From contig NC_037681.1 of assembly GCF_003255815.1 (NCBI RefSeq), positions 78,168,188 through 78,232,187 of the forward strand: a DNA stretch of 64,000 nt, given 5' to 3'. Shown in pieces: positions 1 to 11,214 of this stretch. Below the pieces are notes generated by a model, which was given only the letters and a program-made list of their open reading frames with translations, had not been told where the DNA came from and ran no database searches. Position 1 is the stretch's first letter. Each line of letters begins with the position of its first letter. Source of the stretch: Theropithecus gelada (Eukaryota; Chordata; Mammalia; Primates; Cercopithecidae). The translations under genes were made by a program, and so were the position numbers.

Positions 1-43
1 GACAGAGCAAGACTCCGTCTAAAAAAAAAAAAAAAAAAAAAAA
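1..43 (+). repeat. 3' end and A-tail of an Alu
   Basis: The window opens with the last bases of an Alu (gacagagcaagactccgtct) followed by about 23 A. The body lies outside the window, so the subfamily cannot be given. Confidence 0.9.
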
Positions 44-97
44 GAGAAAGTAAGGGGAGATTTGACAAACAAAAGAAGAAAAAGGAAAGCCAAGTGA

Positions 98-328
98 CAT
101 CGGACTCAGAGATTGGAGTTATGCAGCCTCGAGCAGAGCAAAGCCAAGGTTGTGGGCAGTCATCAGAAGCCAGGAGAGAGGCATGGACTGAACTCTTCTT
201 CAGAGCCTCCAGAGTAAATCACCTTAATTTTGAACTTCCAGTCTCCAGAACAGTGAGAGAATAAGTTTCTGTGGTTGGATGCCACCACATTTATAGTAAT
301 TTGTTATGGCAGCCCTAGGAAATCAATA
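98..328 (+). repeat. MLT1-type MaLR LTR, 5'-truncated
   Basis: The sequence follows the 3' half of an MLT1 LTR: a 'tatgcagcc...gccaaggttgtgg' segment, 'cagagcctccag', 'ccagaacagtgagagaataa' and the closing 'gttatggcagccctaggaaa'. The 5' half is missing. MLT1 elements are old mammalian LTR retrotransposons (MaLR/ERVL group), so this is a fossil. The exact subfamily is not assigned. Confidence 0.65.
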
Positions 329-499
329 GAGATGGAAATTAAGAAGCACAGCGATGGGACACACACCTAGATAGGTAGCTAGGCTTCAGATCAAAAAGAT
401 TTTGGGATGTTAGGTGCTCAGTAGCTTGGACATTTTGTGGCATGCTATAGAAACCATTGAAGAATTTTAAGAAGGAGATTAAATTCGAGTGTTAGAAAG
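329..499 (-). repeat. L2 LINE fragment, left part, interrupted by a THE1 LTR
   Basis: The stretch 'cattgaagaattttaagaaggag' to 'gagtgttagaaag' matches the reverse complement of the L2 3' coding region. The match seems to resume at 868 after the LTR, so the LTR was inserted into a pre-existing L2. The alignment is weak and made by eye. Confidence 0.5.
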
Positions 500-867
500 T
501 GATAAGGTTTAGCTGTGTCTCCATCCAAATCTTGAATTGTAGTTCCCAGAATCCCCACATGTCTTGGGAGGGACCCAGTGGGAGGTAATTGAATGATGGG
601 GGTGGTTAGCTCCATGCTATTCTTGTGATAGTGAGTGAGTTCTCATGAGATCCAATGGTTTTACAGGGGCTTTTCCCCCTTTGCTCGGCACTTCTCCTTC
701 CTGATGCCATATAAAAAAGGACATGTTTGCTTCCCCTTCTGCCATGATTGTAAGTTACTGAGGCCTCCCCAGCCATGCTGAACTATGAGTCAATTAAATC
801 ACTTTACTTCATAAATTACCCAGTCTTGAGTATGTCTTTATTAGCAGCATGAGAACATGCTAATATA
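500..867 (+). repeat. THE1-type MaLR solo LTR
   Basis: This is a complete LTR of about 368 bp. It starts at TG (500), carries 'gggagggacccagtggga' and 'ccatgattgtaag', has the promoter/polyadenylation region ('tataaaaaagg', 'caattaaatcactttac'), and ends in the usual 'gagaacatgctaata'. Flanking 5-mers gaaag (495-499) and gaaaa (868-872) match at 4 of 5 positions, consistent with a retroviral-type 5-bp TSD. No internal region follows, so it is a solo LTR left by LTR-LTR recombination. Confidence 0.85.
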
Positions 868-1015
868 GAAAAACTGTTCTTTGGTAGGATAGATATAAAA
901 GATAGAAGGACTGATAAAGAAGCTATCTTAATACTTCCACTGGGAAACATCTAAACAAGTTCAGTGGTTGCAGGGACAGAAAACAGGGAAAGGATATGAG
1001 AAATACACAAATAAA
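868..1015 (-). repeat. L2 LINE fragment, right part
   Basis: This is the likely continuation of the minus-strand L2 on the far side of the THE1 LTR ('gaaaaactgttctttggtagg', then 'gaagctatcttaatacttcc', which resembles the L2 'gaggctattgcaataatccagg' region). The call is weak and rests partly on the left part. Confidence 0.4.
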
Positions 1016-1239
1016 TAAATAATAAAATGTACAGACCTTGGGCTTGATTGTATATGAAATCAAAGAAGGCAGGAAAAACTTATATTCATATTATATGTAC
1101 TATTTTGTAACTATTATATGTATTATTTTTAAGTCAGTATGCTCACTTAGCAATATAATTGTGAGCATAAATAAAAGACTTAAAACATTTGCACAAAATC
1201 ATGTAATAACTGAATAATATACCATCACAGAAATTAGCC

Positions 1240-2115
1240 ATGGTTTGTATGAACAATCCTGTTTTTGTCAGTTTTAAAATATTTCTACCTTATAAATATT
1301 ATTGCAGTCAATGCTCTGGAATACATATATATTATATATATACACACTTATATATACCAGGTTTGTACATTCTCTATTTCACTATTTCCTCAGAATAAAT
1401 TCCCAAGATGAGTAAATGTATATGTAGACTGTAAGCCTTTTTTTTTTATTTTTAAATATTGTCATTTTGTCCCCTAGAAAGTTTTGCAGGGTCTTTTTTG
1501 TCAATTTAAATATCTACTAGCTATGCATAAGAGAGGCTGTTACTTTCTTCTCTCCCAGAGAATTGACATTCTTCAAAGATTATACTCCTAATAGGCAAGA
1601 AAATGCAGCAAGTTGCTGTTTAATTTACGTTTCTTGAATTATAATCAGAATGAACATTTTAGAATGATCTTTTCACCTTTAGCACATAGTTCTTTCTAGC
1701 ATGTCTGATTACATGCTGTGCCCATTTTACTACTGAGTCTTTTTTCCAATGATTCTTAAGAGATTACTTACATATTAAATATATTTTTATCAATAATTCT
1801 TGCAAATATTTATCTAACATTTTTATTTTTTTACTTTTACACTCTCTTTTGATTCACAAAAGTATTATTTTCATTATCAAATCTATCAATATTTTCCTTT
1901 ATGAATGATGTCTTTTGTATTATCCTTAATTTTCTTTGCTCCAAAACTTTTTAAATATTTAGCAATGTTTTCTTCTAGTACTCTTCTAGGTAAAAAATTT
2001 TAATGTAGTTAATCCATCTTGAATGTTTTTGAGAAAAATTTTGAAGCAGGGGTCCCTATTCAATACTTCTGTCATACACCTAGCTATTGAATTAACACCA
2101 TATTTGAAGCCAAAA
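1240..2115 (-). repeat. old L1 (L1M-like) 3' region
   Basis: Phrases such as 'cctcagaataaattcccaagatg', 'atattgtcattttgtccccta' and 'tagttaatccatcttgaatg' match the reverse complement of the ORF2 C-terminus and 3'UTR of ancient L1M elements. The copy is very diverged, holds no long reading frame, and contains an AT dinucleotide patch at 1319-1357. Confidence 0.5.
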
Positions 2116-2917
2116 CAGGTTTGAATAATGCCTAAAATTATCACTGAGAAGCAAGATAGTCTACAAACTGTGAAAATCGTTCTTTTATTCTTCGGTTTTA
2201 AGGTACAATGGTTGTAGACAAAAGCCTGACTCAAGTGAGTTTTCAACAGAATAGTTAGTGAGGTTTGGAGACAAAAACATTTAAATTATTGTGAAGAGTT
2301 TTAGTGTAAACTGCAGCAAAGAAATGTAGTAGCAGCTGGAAGAAGTGCAGTTCAGAATTTATGAAATCTTTAACATAATTTATCAAACAGTCACTATTTT
2401 TCTGAGCATAGGATGATGATTGATTCCAAATGAGAGGTGTGGATACACACTGGAAGACAATGGCTCCTGTCATCCATGTAGTCTTTCTTCCCCTCCAAGA
2501 TCCCATGGTAAAGATGGAAAACAAAACAAATAGATGCACAACAGTGCTAAAAATATAAAACTATGCCATTTTCAGGTCGTATGTTTTGAAAAATTTCTGG
2601 AGATAGAATGCAGATTCATTGATAACTTAAGCAAAGCAGAGATTACAACTATATCACAGAAGTGCTGTTCCTCATAGTGTAACTATGAGCAAAAGTGCCC
2701 ATGAGTGGCTCAAAGCAGAAGAGTATTCAGGGGTTGTAAATTAGGTGAATAAGATTGCATACATAAATGGTTGGTGTCCCCAGCCCCATGCACTCATCAC
2801 TGTGGTCGACTTATCTAAGAAGCTCTGTAAAATGAAATGGATAACTGGAATGTAGAAAGACAAAGGGCAGAATCTAAGATATAGCTGAGTTGCTGTAAAC
2901 ATTTACCTGATAATAGT
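2116..2917. other. no recognised element
   Basis: AT-rich DNA. The minus-strand open frames here (up to 94 codons) have no recognisable domain and look like chance. I see no repeat that I can name. Confidence 0.5.
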
Positions 2918-3090
2918 TTTGCTAGATAAAATACAAAAACAACAGGATGTATAAACTTCAGACATAAAAAAAAAAATTAAATATTTCCCAAATATTACAT
3001 GGGATACACTCATTCTAAAATATTATGTATTATTTATCTGAAATTCACGCTTAACTAGGTGTCTTGCATTTTTATTTGCTAAACCCAAAA
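2918..3090. repeat. palindromic MITE-like element
   Basis: The two halves are imperfect inverted copies around about 2990. The left arm 'gctagataaaatacaaaaac' pairs with the right arm 'gcatttttatttgctaaac', and 'cttcagacataaa' pairs with 'tttatctgaaattc'. The centre 'cccaaatattacatggga' is typical of a common palindromic primate repeat that I recognise but cannot name with certainty. It is probably a non-autonomous DNA transposon. Confidence 0.5.
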
Positions 3091-3987
3091 ACACAACATA
3101 TGTAGAGATCCCATCTCCTCACCTTAGAGGAAAGCCTGCTTGATGACAAAAATATGAATTTACCAGAAACCTCACTTAGCCCTCAGATTCATAGGTGAGG
3201 AGCTATAGTCAAGAAACCTATCCAATGCCAAGAAAACTCTTACCAGCTACCTGGTCAGCCAGCCATTCCTCAAAAAATGCAAATAACCAAACAAAAAATT
3301 GCCAACATTTGAGGAAAAGCAAAATAGGCCATAATAAGAAACAAAACAATTACTGGCCTTGGTAATATGGGCAGTAGAGGAACATGTAGAAAGAAGCTCT
3401 AGTTAATATTCTCCTAGGTATATTAAAGAAGAGTCCACCAATATATCGAGGAGATGATGTGAAATAGACAGTCATGAAACAGGAAAGAGTATATAGAATC
3501 AAAATTTTAATTTGTAAAATATAAAGTATTAATTTTAATAAATGGCTATAGTGGAATACAGCATTAGGAATTTATAACTTGAAGTTGAGAAACTATTCCA
3601 AAATATAGACGAAAAAAAAGAAAAGAAAAGAAAAGAAAATTGGGGTTTAAGACACAGAGACACAGAAGCTTAATCCAGGAAATCCAGTGTTTATCGAATA
3701 AAAGAAATGAAGAGGCAATAAAAGGAACGAAGACAGTGGCTATGGATGTAGATCCCAATGGCAAACAATCAGAAGGATGGGCACCATCTCAGCAGCAGCA
3801 GAGAAGCGACTATAAACTTCACCTGCCTTCTGGAAAAAGTGATTGTTTATTGGAACATGGGGAGAAAAAGATGTGGAACAAAGGAAAAGCAAAAGAAATT
3901 AACCTAGCTATTTCTAAGGATTTCCAAACTAAAATGTTAAATATTATTCACCAAATAAGGCAGCAGCAAATATATAAGAAGATTAAA
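3091..3987. other. no recognised element
   Basis: Apparently single-copy, A-rich DNA with a short (AAAAG)n patch at 3612-3640. An open frame at 3640-3993 (+) runs 117 codons but opens with TTG; the first ATG is at 3742. It has no recognisable domain, and its end overlaps an Alu TSD. I do not call it a gene. Confidence 0.5.
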
Positions 3988-3999
3988 AACTAATAAATG

Positions 4000-4290
4000 G
4001 GCCAGGCACGGTGGCTCATGCTTGTAATCCCAGCACTTTGGGAGGCCGAGGCAAGTGGATCACGGGGTCAGGAGTTTGAGACCAGCCTGACTAATATGGT
4101 CAAACCCTGTTTCTACTAAAAATACAAAAATTAGCCAGGCATGGTGGCATGGGCCTGTAATCCCAGCTACTCAGGAGGCTGAGGCAGAAGAATTACTTGA
4201 ACGCAGGAGGCAGAGATTGTAGTGAGCTGAGATCACACAACTGTGCTCCAGCCTGGGCAACAGAGAGAGACTCCATCTAAAAACAACAAC
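4000..4290 (+). repeat. AluS-like element with perfect TSD
   Basis: A full dimeric Alu from 'ggccaggcacggtggctcat' to the right-arm end 'gagagagactccatct' with a short (AAC)n tail. A 12-bp TSD, aactaataaatg, lies at 3988-3999 and again at 4291-4302. This fixes the insertion boundaries and shows target-primed insertion by the L1 machinery. Confidence 0.95.
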
Positions 4291-4302
4291 AACTAATAAA
4301 TG

Positions 4303-5119
4303 AAAAATTATAAATTGACTAAGAATTATCATCCTTTTTGGTGAGTTTTGCGTTAATCCCTATGTAAGAAATGGTGATTAAATCAATGTAGAATATATGT
4401 ATTTATTCAAAAATTTCCTTTGACACGGATAATTGCTTTTCTCTAAGAAATACTTTTCTTCAATTTTTATATCTACGCCTTGATTTTCTAAGTACATTTA
4501 AAGATATATGTTACTAATAAAGATACAACACATCCATCACTAACACCATAATAAAATGTCAAGGGGAAGAAAACTAAGAAAAGACCACTAAATTTGTTAA
4601 TTAGAGCAAACCCTCAATTTCAGTGGACAAAACATAAATCCTTTTGATGTTAGCATATTAATAACATCCTTTAGAAGAGAAAAAATGATATGCCTATTTT
4701 GAAAACGTACTAACAATATGAAATCATCCTTGTATATATCAAAATATATTGATACAGAGAAAGGTTTCTAGATAATTTACCAAAGACAAAATCATGAAGA
4801 GAGAAAATTGTTTTGCTTGTTATCATGTCTGTGATACGTACATACCCTCCTTTGAGTATACACACACTCTCTTTTGGTGACATCATAGCTCTTGAGCAAA
4901 ATAGAAAATCACTGCTATTTGGTAGGAAAATGCTATTTAGTACAAAAACCTATTAAATATGTTATAATTTCTTATTAGTATGTTGCAAGTTCTACAGAAA
5001 TGATAGTTACAGAACATGACAATGGTTACATAATAAATATTTGGGTATTATTAGGTGCACTTCTTAAAAGTATCATAACAATTTAGGTTTCATTAAAAAA
5101 TGAATGAAGACAATTATAC
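4303..5119. other. no recognised element
   Basis: AT-rich, apparently single-copy DNA. I see no gene, RNA or nameable repeat. Confidence 0.5.
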
Positions 5120-5272
5120 TTTTTGCCTGTCATTTTCTCTACTGCAACATACTGTTGCCCGGTGGGTACAGATTATTGTCTTCTTTCATTTACTGCTATT
5201 GATCAGGTAGATAGAATAGTACCAGGACTAGTAAGTCACTCGGCAAATATTTGTTGAATGAAAAAAATGAGT
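5120..5272 (+). repeat. L2 3'-end fragment
   Basis: It ends in 'cggcaaatatttgttgaatg', the diagnostic terminus of L2 LINEs, with a diverged upstream part ('agaatagtaccaggactag'). Confidence 0.6.
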
Positions 5273-7109
5273 CAATGAACAAATGAATAGCTATTCAAAG
5301 ACATTTGTTTTGTTAATATACTCAAAGAAAATTACTACCTTCAGTTATTCAATAATCTACAGCCATGGCCATACTTGATAAGCTCCATTCAGTGGCTCTA
5401 TTAGTTACCTAGATGATGTCTCTGAATCCTTTATTGTTTTTTGTTAATATTACTTCGTGTCTGTTTCTCTTTCTTACTGAAAAGTAGGGTATTTGATAAA
5501 TCATCTAAGTTTGCTGCCAGGGGCTTCTCTTTCAGGATAATAGAATACAGTTTGCTGGATATCTCCTAGGTGTAAAAGTAGAAATGTGCACAGTCTAGAG
5601 AAAAGCGAGGAGAGTAAAACACATTTGATGTTTTTTTTTCCTTCTGATATTATAAGTCGTTCATTTTCTTAACAAGTTAATGGATGGTAAGCTCCTTAGA
5701 TCCAGAGCCCCATTCTGCAGCATTTGGAGTTATCAGCTATTGATATTCAGAGAAAGGACGGAGGAGGTATGTTGTATTAATGGCATATTGTGCATTTTAT
5801 CTATTTTTTAAACAAGAAAGTAACACTTGTTCTTTGTAAAATATAGAGAATTAGAAATAAGACTATAAATATTACATGAAGTATATCTTTCATGATATAT
5901 TAACTATTTTAAATATATAATGCTTTTCTAATCTTTTTTTCCTTGAAAATTGTAATTGAAAAGTGTTATTTTTTCTAGCCAAGGAACTGCTACAGACAGT
6001 TCTTTGCCACTTCTTCAGGGTAGCATTTTATGAATTCTCACGTAGTGTTGACTGGTTCTAATAACTGGGTCTCTCACAAAATAGAATCATGTCTGTGAAT
6101 TGTTATTTACACAAATACAGGGGTTGCATTTTCTCTAAATTATTAAACAAAGAAAAGTGACATGAGGTTTTTCTTTCATTCTAACACAACTTCTTTTGTC
6201 TCTCAGTCCTTCTCTTTGCAAATGGATTATGGGTATTTAGGAGAGGCTAAAAACCCCTGGGAAAACCCCATTTCTTTTGCCCTAATTCTGTATTTTCTTA
6301 TTCTTTTTTCTTACAATACACAAAATTTCAGGTTAATAGTATTCAATATCAATGAATAAAGTATATATTTGGGCATATCAACCTGCTTTACTTTCAGAAC
6401 GGCTTTTAGAAATCTAATTTTAAACAAAATTCACATAATTAAAGGGGAAAAGAAGGAGAGAGAGAGAGAGAGACAGAGATGTAAACTGCAAATGTTATAT
6501 GCTTTAGATTACATCATAGCACAATTCTAATTTATTGCTTAGAGAATAGTGACATCTAGTGGTTATAACGTATTATTACCATGGGTACCTTTGTGTCAAA
6601 ATACAACTGCAACTGCACGTAAAGTCTAATTGTATCGAAACATAAAATCAAGAGGATTTTATAGTAACTGAAATGTCCTCAGCCACTTTCAGACATCTAT
6701 TCATCTGCCAATAACATTCTAGACAGAATGTGACTATTAATTTGAAAGCCAAATACGTTGCAGAATAAGAAGAAATGTTATCAGTTTACCCTTGGGGGAG
6801 GTTAAACAACTATAGATTCTGAGGCTGGTTAGCAGAAACGTATCCTGTGTGTATTATACAAACAGATTACTTTTAACATTTGCTTCCCATATCGATATAA
6901 AGTGTTTGTCAATCATAAATATTTGTCCTATATTTGTTTTCCGTTTGATTCCCAATGTATTTGTCTAACACATATATTGATTATGAATTAAAGTAATGAC
7001 TTGAACCCTTAAAGGAATAGTGACTATTTAGCTCATATTATGATTCATTAAACCTACTATATGGAACAAGATAATAGGCCTCCTTTTTCCAGAGTTTTGC
7101 TTTTAGTAG
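5273..7109. other. no recognised element apart from a short (GA)n
   Basis: AT-rich, mostly single-copy-looking sequence. Open frames are short (at most 65 codons) and featureless. A (GA)n run sits at 6456-6479. Confidence 0.5.
6456..6479 (+). repeat. (GA)n microsatellite
   Basis: About ten GA units in a row, then an imperfect 'cagaga'. Confidence 0.85.
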
Positions 7110-7370
7110 TTTTAGTTACAGTACAGTAAGATATTTTGAGATAGACCACATGCATATAACTTTTATTATGGTATATTGTATTGTTATAATTATTCTACAT
7201 TATTATTAGTTCTTGTTGTTAATCTCTTACTGTGCCTAACTTTGTCATAGATGTGTATGTAAAGGAAAAAAACAATATATATATATAGGGTTCAGTACTA
7301 TCCACAGTTACAGGCATCTGCTGGAGGCCTTGGAACACTTCCACCATGGATGAAGGCAGGGGTTACTGTA
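7110..7370. repeat. Tigger/MER2-type DNA transposon remnant
   Basis: It carries the familiar internal 'agatattttgagatagacca' and 'gttgttaatctcttactgtg', then the terminal part 'gttacaggcatctgctggag' to 'aggggttactgta'. These are characteristic of Tigger (TcMar) non-autonomous elements. The tract is non-coding, and an AT run (7275-7287) lies inside it. Confidence 0.7.
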
Positions 7371-8021
7371 ATATGTTTGACACTTTGCAGTCTACAGATT
7401 ATTTATACATTATTAAATTATCATCACTACATATTAACATCATTCTAATTTTATAGCAAAGTAAATATTTAAATGTTTAAGTAAATAAGCTAAGACAACA
7501 ACAGCATCCTGGATAAGAGAGCCAATGAAACTTGGTAAATGGACCATCTTCCAACTAACCCTTCTCTCTGCCCTATTGACATTCCAGAGCAAAGAAACAA
7601 ATGGCACAATGCTGGCTCCCTGCATTAAAAGACCATCCAGATTTAGATGGAATAAGAGTAGTGGGAATTATAGTGGTAACAACTGCCATCACTCTCAGTG
7701 ATGGAGTGTCTACTATTTGGCAAACTCTAAGAAATTATTATCCTTAGTAATAGAACTAGAAGAAGCATCTGTGATAAAAGGAAGGTCTAACCTACCTAAG
7801 GTCATAAGGCTATTACCTCTGGGATAATAGTAATAGTGCAGATTAGTAAACATACTTTATTCTCCATTTATCAGCATATGTAACAAATACGTATAATATA
7901 AACCCAGACTTTCAAAATATAAGTTGTTTGTTTGTATACTTGTTTAGTTCTAATTAGGCAATTTTATATTTTATTTTGACTAGTTATGTTTAATGCTATG
8001 TTTTATAAACAGGATCTACTG
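7371..8021. other. no firm element; possible MIR piece at 7660-7830
   Basis: Low-complexity AT-rich DNA. The span 7660-7830 vaguely resembles a minus-strand MIR ('ctaaggtcataaggctatta'), but the match is too weak to call. Confidence 0.4.
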
Positions 8022-8260
8022 AAAAGAGCACTGGAATTGGAATTAGAAGACTCAGATTTTATTCAAATGTAATATCTCCCTGAACTGTTTGTTCTTGGAA
8101 AAATTAATTTAATTTAGCTAAGTTTTTATTTCCTCATCTGTACTTCTGAAAAAACAATCATCTTAAACTCTCTATGAACCATTATGGAATAAATAAACTG
8201 ATATATGTGAAAGCATTTTGAAAATGTCAAAGGACTGTACAAGTTAAAAGTATTATTACA
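8022..8260 (+). repeat. MIR SINE
   Basis: Matches MIR in order: 'aaaagagcactggaattgga', 'ttcctcatctgtacttctga', 'gtgaaagcattttgaaaatg' and 'aagtattatta'. An ancient, heavily diverged mammalian SINE of nearly full length. Confidence 0.75.
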
Positions 8261-8540
8261 GTAATGATAGATTCATAAGAATAAATGGACTGGTTATCTT
8301 TTCTGGAGTGAAGTCAAAAGATGATCTGAGTAAAATAAGCTTTGGGTAAATCTTTCAAATTGCTATTATAGAATCCTAAAGAGAAAAGACATTTTTTTTA
8401 AATGAAAGTAAGGAAGAGGAAATTTCTAGAATTCAAAAAGTTCAGTACAAATAGATATATAGACATAGATATATGTATTTATATTATGTCTGTGGACCAG
8501 AGTATGAGATTGATCTGGCTGGTAGAAAATAGGCAATGTA

Positions 8541-8829
8541 GGCTGGACAGGGTGGCTCACACCTGTAATCCTAGCACTTTGAGAGGCCGAGGCAGGAGGA
8601 TCACTTGAAGTCAAGAGTCAGAGATGAGCCTGGCCAACAAAGTGACACAATGTCTCTACAAAAATACAAATAAAAAACTTATCTGGGCACAGTGGAGTGC
8701 ACGTGTAGTTCTAGCTACATAGGAGGCTGAGGCGGGAGGGTTGCATGAGCCCAGTAGTTAGAGGTTGCAGTGAGCTACGATGGTGCCACTGCCCTCAAGC
8801 CTGAGCGACAGTGTGAGAGACCCTGTCAA
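8541..8829 (+). repeat. old Alu (AluJ-like)
   Basis: A complete but diverged Alu from 'ggctggacagggtggctcac' to 'gagagaccctgtc'. The left flank 'agaaaataggcaa' (8524-8536) recurs at 9004-9016, beyond the GGAA tract. The TSD therefore brackets both the Alu and the microsatellite and shows that the microsatellite grew from the Alu A-tail. Divergence suggests AluJ or an old AluS. Confidence 0.9.
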
Positions 8830-8831
8830 AA

Positions 8832-9003
8832 GGAAGGAAGGAAGGAAGGAAGGAAGGAAGGAAGGAAGGAAGGAAGGAAGGAAGGAAGGAAGGAAGGAAG
8901 GAAGGAAGGAAGGAAGGAAGGAAGGAAGGAAAGAAGGAAGGAAAAAAGGAGGGAGGGAGGGAGGGAGGAAAGGGGGAAAGGGGGAATCGGGAAGGGGGAG
9001 GGG
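8832..9003 (+). repeat. (GGAA)n microsatellite grown from an Alu tail
   Basis: About 25 uninterrupted GGAA units (8832-8931) are followed by AAGAAGG, GGGA and G-rich variants to 9003. All open frames here (RKEG-type on +, PSFL-type on -) are repeat artefacts. The tract sits between the Alu body and the right-hand TSD copy. Arrays of GGAA are known ETS-factor binding platforms, including EWSR1-FLI1 in human tumours; function here is not shown. Confidence 0.95.
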
Positions 9004-9016
9004 AGAAAATAGGCAA

Positions 9017-9470
9017 ATAGATAAACAGGCAATGTTACCCTTTTGGAGGAGCACTTTTGTTTTTGCAGGAGATTTTAATTCTGTAATTGTTTTAAAGTCA
9101 ATGATATATAGAAAATATCACAAGTAATGACTGACATTAAAATCACTGCTATATCCATTAAGCTATATTTCTTGCTCTTTGACTGGCTTCATAGTAACAC
9201 ACACTTTGCACAGGCATAATTTTTCAGGTGCCTAATGTCTTCCTAAGTATTAAAAAGTGCTGTTTTTAAAAGTTGTTTCTTTGGGTTAAACAGGGGTTTT
9301 TCATTTATTCATATTTATTGAGCAGTACAGTATATATTTACTGAGCAGCACAGTATCTATACTATCTATACTAATATATTATAAAAGAGGTATAAGGCAA
9401 ATTACCAAATATCAATAACAATATTTTGGAGGCAAAATGTTTATATTGCCTAATACTTTGATGAATATTC
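9017..9470. other. no recognised element
   Basis: AT-rich DNA. A short direct repeat, 'tactgagcagcacagtatct' beside 'tattgagcagtacagtatat', lies at about 9320-9358. No gene is seen. Confidence 0.45.
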
Positions 9471-10985
9471 TAATTTTGTAAATTTTTAATTTTATGGGTA
9501 CATAGTAGGTATATATATATTCTGGGATGCATGTGATGTTTTGATTTAGTCATATAATATGTGATAGTTACATCAGGGTAATTGAGGTATCATTCATCAT
9601 TATCAAGTGTTTAACCATCATTTGTCATTTCTTTGTGTTAGGAACATATGAGTTCCATTCTTTTAGTTATTTTAAAATATACAAAAAAATATTATTGACT
9701 GTAGTCACCTTGTTGTGCTATCAAACAGTAGATCTTATTCTATCTAAGTATGTTTTGGCACTCATTAACTATCTCCATATTTTCTCCTCTTCCCTGCTAC
9801 CCTTGTTGGACTCTGATAACAATCATTTTACTCTATCTATTCATGACTTTAATTGTTTTAATTTTTAGCTCCCATCTATGAGTGAGAACCTGTGAAATTT
9901 GTCTTTCTGTTCCTGGCTTATTTCACTTAATATAATATCCTCCAGTTCCATCCATGTTGTTGCAAATGACAGGATCTCATGCTTTCTTAAAGCTGAATAC
10001 TATTTCACTGTGTATAGGTACCATATCTTTATTCATTCATCTGTTGAGAAACACTTAGATTGATTTCAGATGTTGGCTACTGTGAATAGTGCTGCAATAA
10101 ACATGAGGGTGCAGATATTTCTTCAATATACTGATTTCCTTTCATTTGAATTTATACCTAGCAGTGGGATTGCTGGATCATATGGTAGTTCTCCTTAGTG
10201 GTTGTACTAATTTACATTCCTACCAACAACAGTATATGAGGGTTCCTTTTTTCTCCACATCCTCATAAATTTTTTATTATTTGATTTTGGTCAAAGGCCA
10301 TTTTAACTGGGATGAGATGATCTCTCCTTGTAGTTTTGATTTGCATTTCTCTGATAAATAATGGTGCCTAGCATTTTTTCACACACCTGTTTTCCATTTG
10401 TGTGTGTAGAGAAATGTCTATTCAGACCTTTTGCCCATTTTTAATTGAATTATTAGATTTTTTCCAATTGAGTTGTTTGAGCTCCTTATATATTTTTGTT
10501 ATTAATCTTTATCAGATAGTTAATTTGCAAATATTTCCTCCCATTCTGTAGATTGCCTCTTCACTCTTTTGATTGCTTCTGTTGCTGTGCAAAAGCTTTA
10601 TAACATAATGGGACAAACTCCCATTTGTTCATTTTTGCTTTGGTTGCATGTGCTTTTGAGATATTACTCAAGAAATCTTTGCTCAGACCAATGTCCTGGC
10701 TAGTTTCCTCCATGTTTTCTTTTAGTAGTTTTATCGTTTTAGGTCTTAGATTTAAGTCTTTAATCCATTTTGATTTGAATTTTGTATATAGCAAGAGATA
10801 GAGACATAGTTTCATTCTTCCACATATAAATATCCAATTTTCCCAGTATCATGTATTAAAGAAACTGTCCTTTTCCCAATGCACGTTCTTGGCACCACTG
10901 TCAAAAATGAATTCATGGGATATGTATGGATTTATTTTTGGGTTCTTTGTTCTTGTCTATGGGTCCATGTGACTGTTTTTCTTTT
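9471..10985 (-). repeat. old L1 (L1MA-like), 3' part, split by a younger L1
   Basis: Reverse-complement reading gives the 3'UTR ('attttatgggtacatagtag', 'actgtagtcaccttgttgtg') and then the ORF2 C-terminal region, for example 'ccatgttgttgcaaatgaca' and 'gtgggattgctggatcatat'. Many frameshifts leave only short frames, such as the 84-codon piece at 10561-10815. The element resumes at 15444 after the younger L1, so it is the older host of a nested insertion. Confidence 0.85.
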
Positions 10986-11214
10986 TTTTTTTTTTTTTAA
11001 TTTATTTATTATTATACTTTAAGTTGTAGGGTACATGTGCATAACGTGCAGGTTTGTTACATATGTATACTTGTGCCATGTTGGTGTGCTGCACCCATCA
11101 ACTCGTCATTTACATCAGGTATAACTCCCAATGCAATCCCTCCCCCCTCCCCCCTCCCCAAGATAGGCCCCAGTGTGTGATGTTCCCCTTCCTGAGTCCA
11201 AGTGATCTCATTGT

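Noticed and set aside
3640..3993. 117-codon + strand frame
   Set aside because: Begins with TTG. The first ATG leaves about 83 codons, it has no recognisable domain, and it ends in an Alu TSD. Probably chance.
8840..8931. Regular tandem repeats that could suggest a CRISPR array
   Set aside because: 4-bp tandem repeats without spacers, in a primate genome; simple microsatellite.
8758..9127. Several open frames of 68-115 codons on both strands (poly RKEG and poly PSFL)
   Set aside because: They translate the (GGAA)n array, which is open in every frame because its length is periodic and it contains no stop; not genes.
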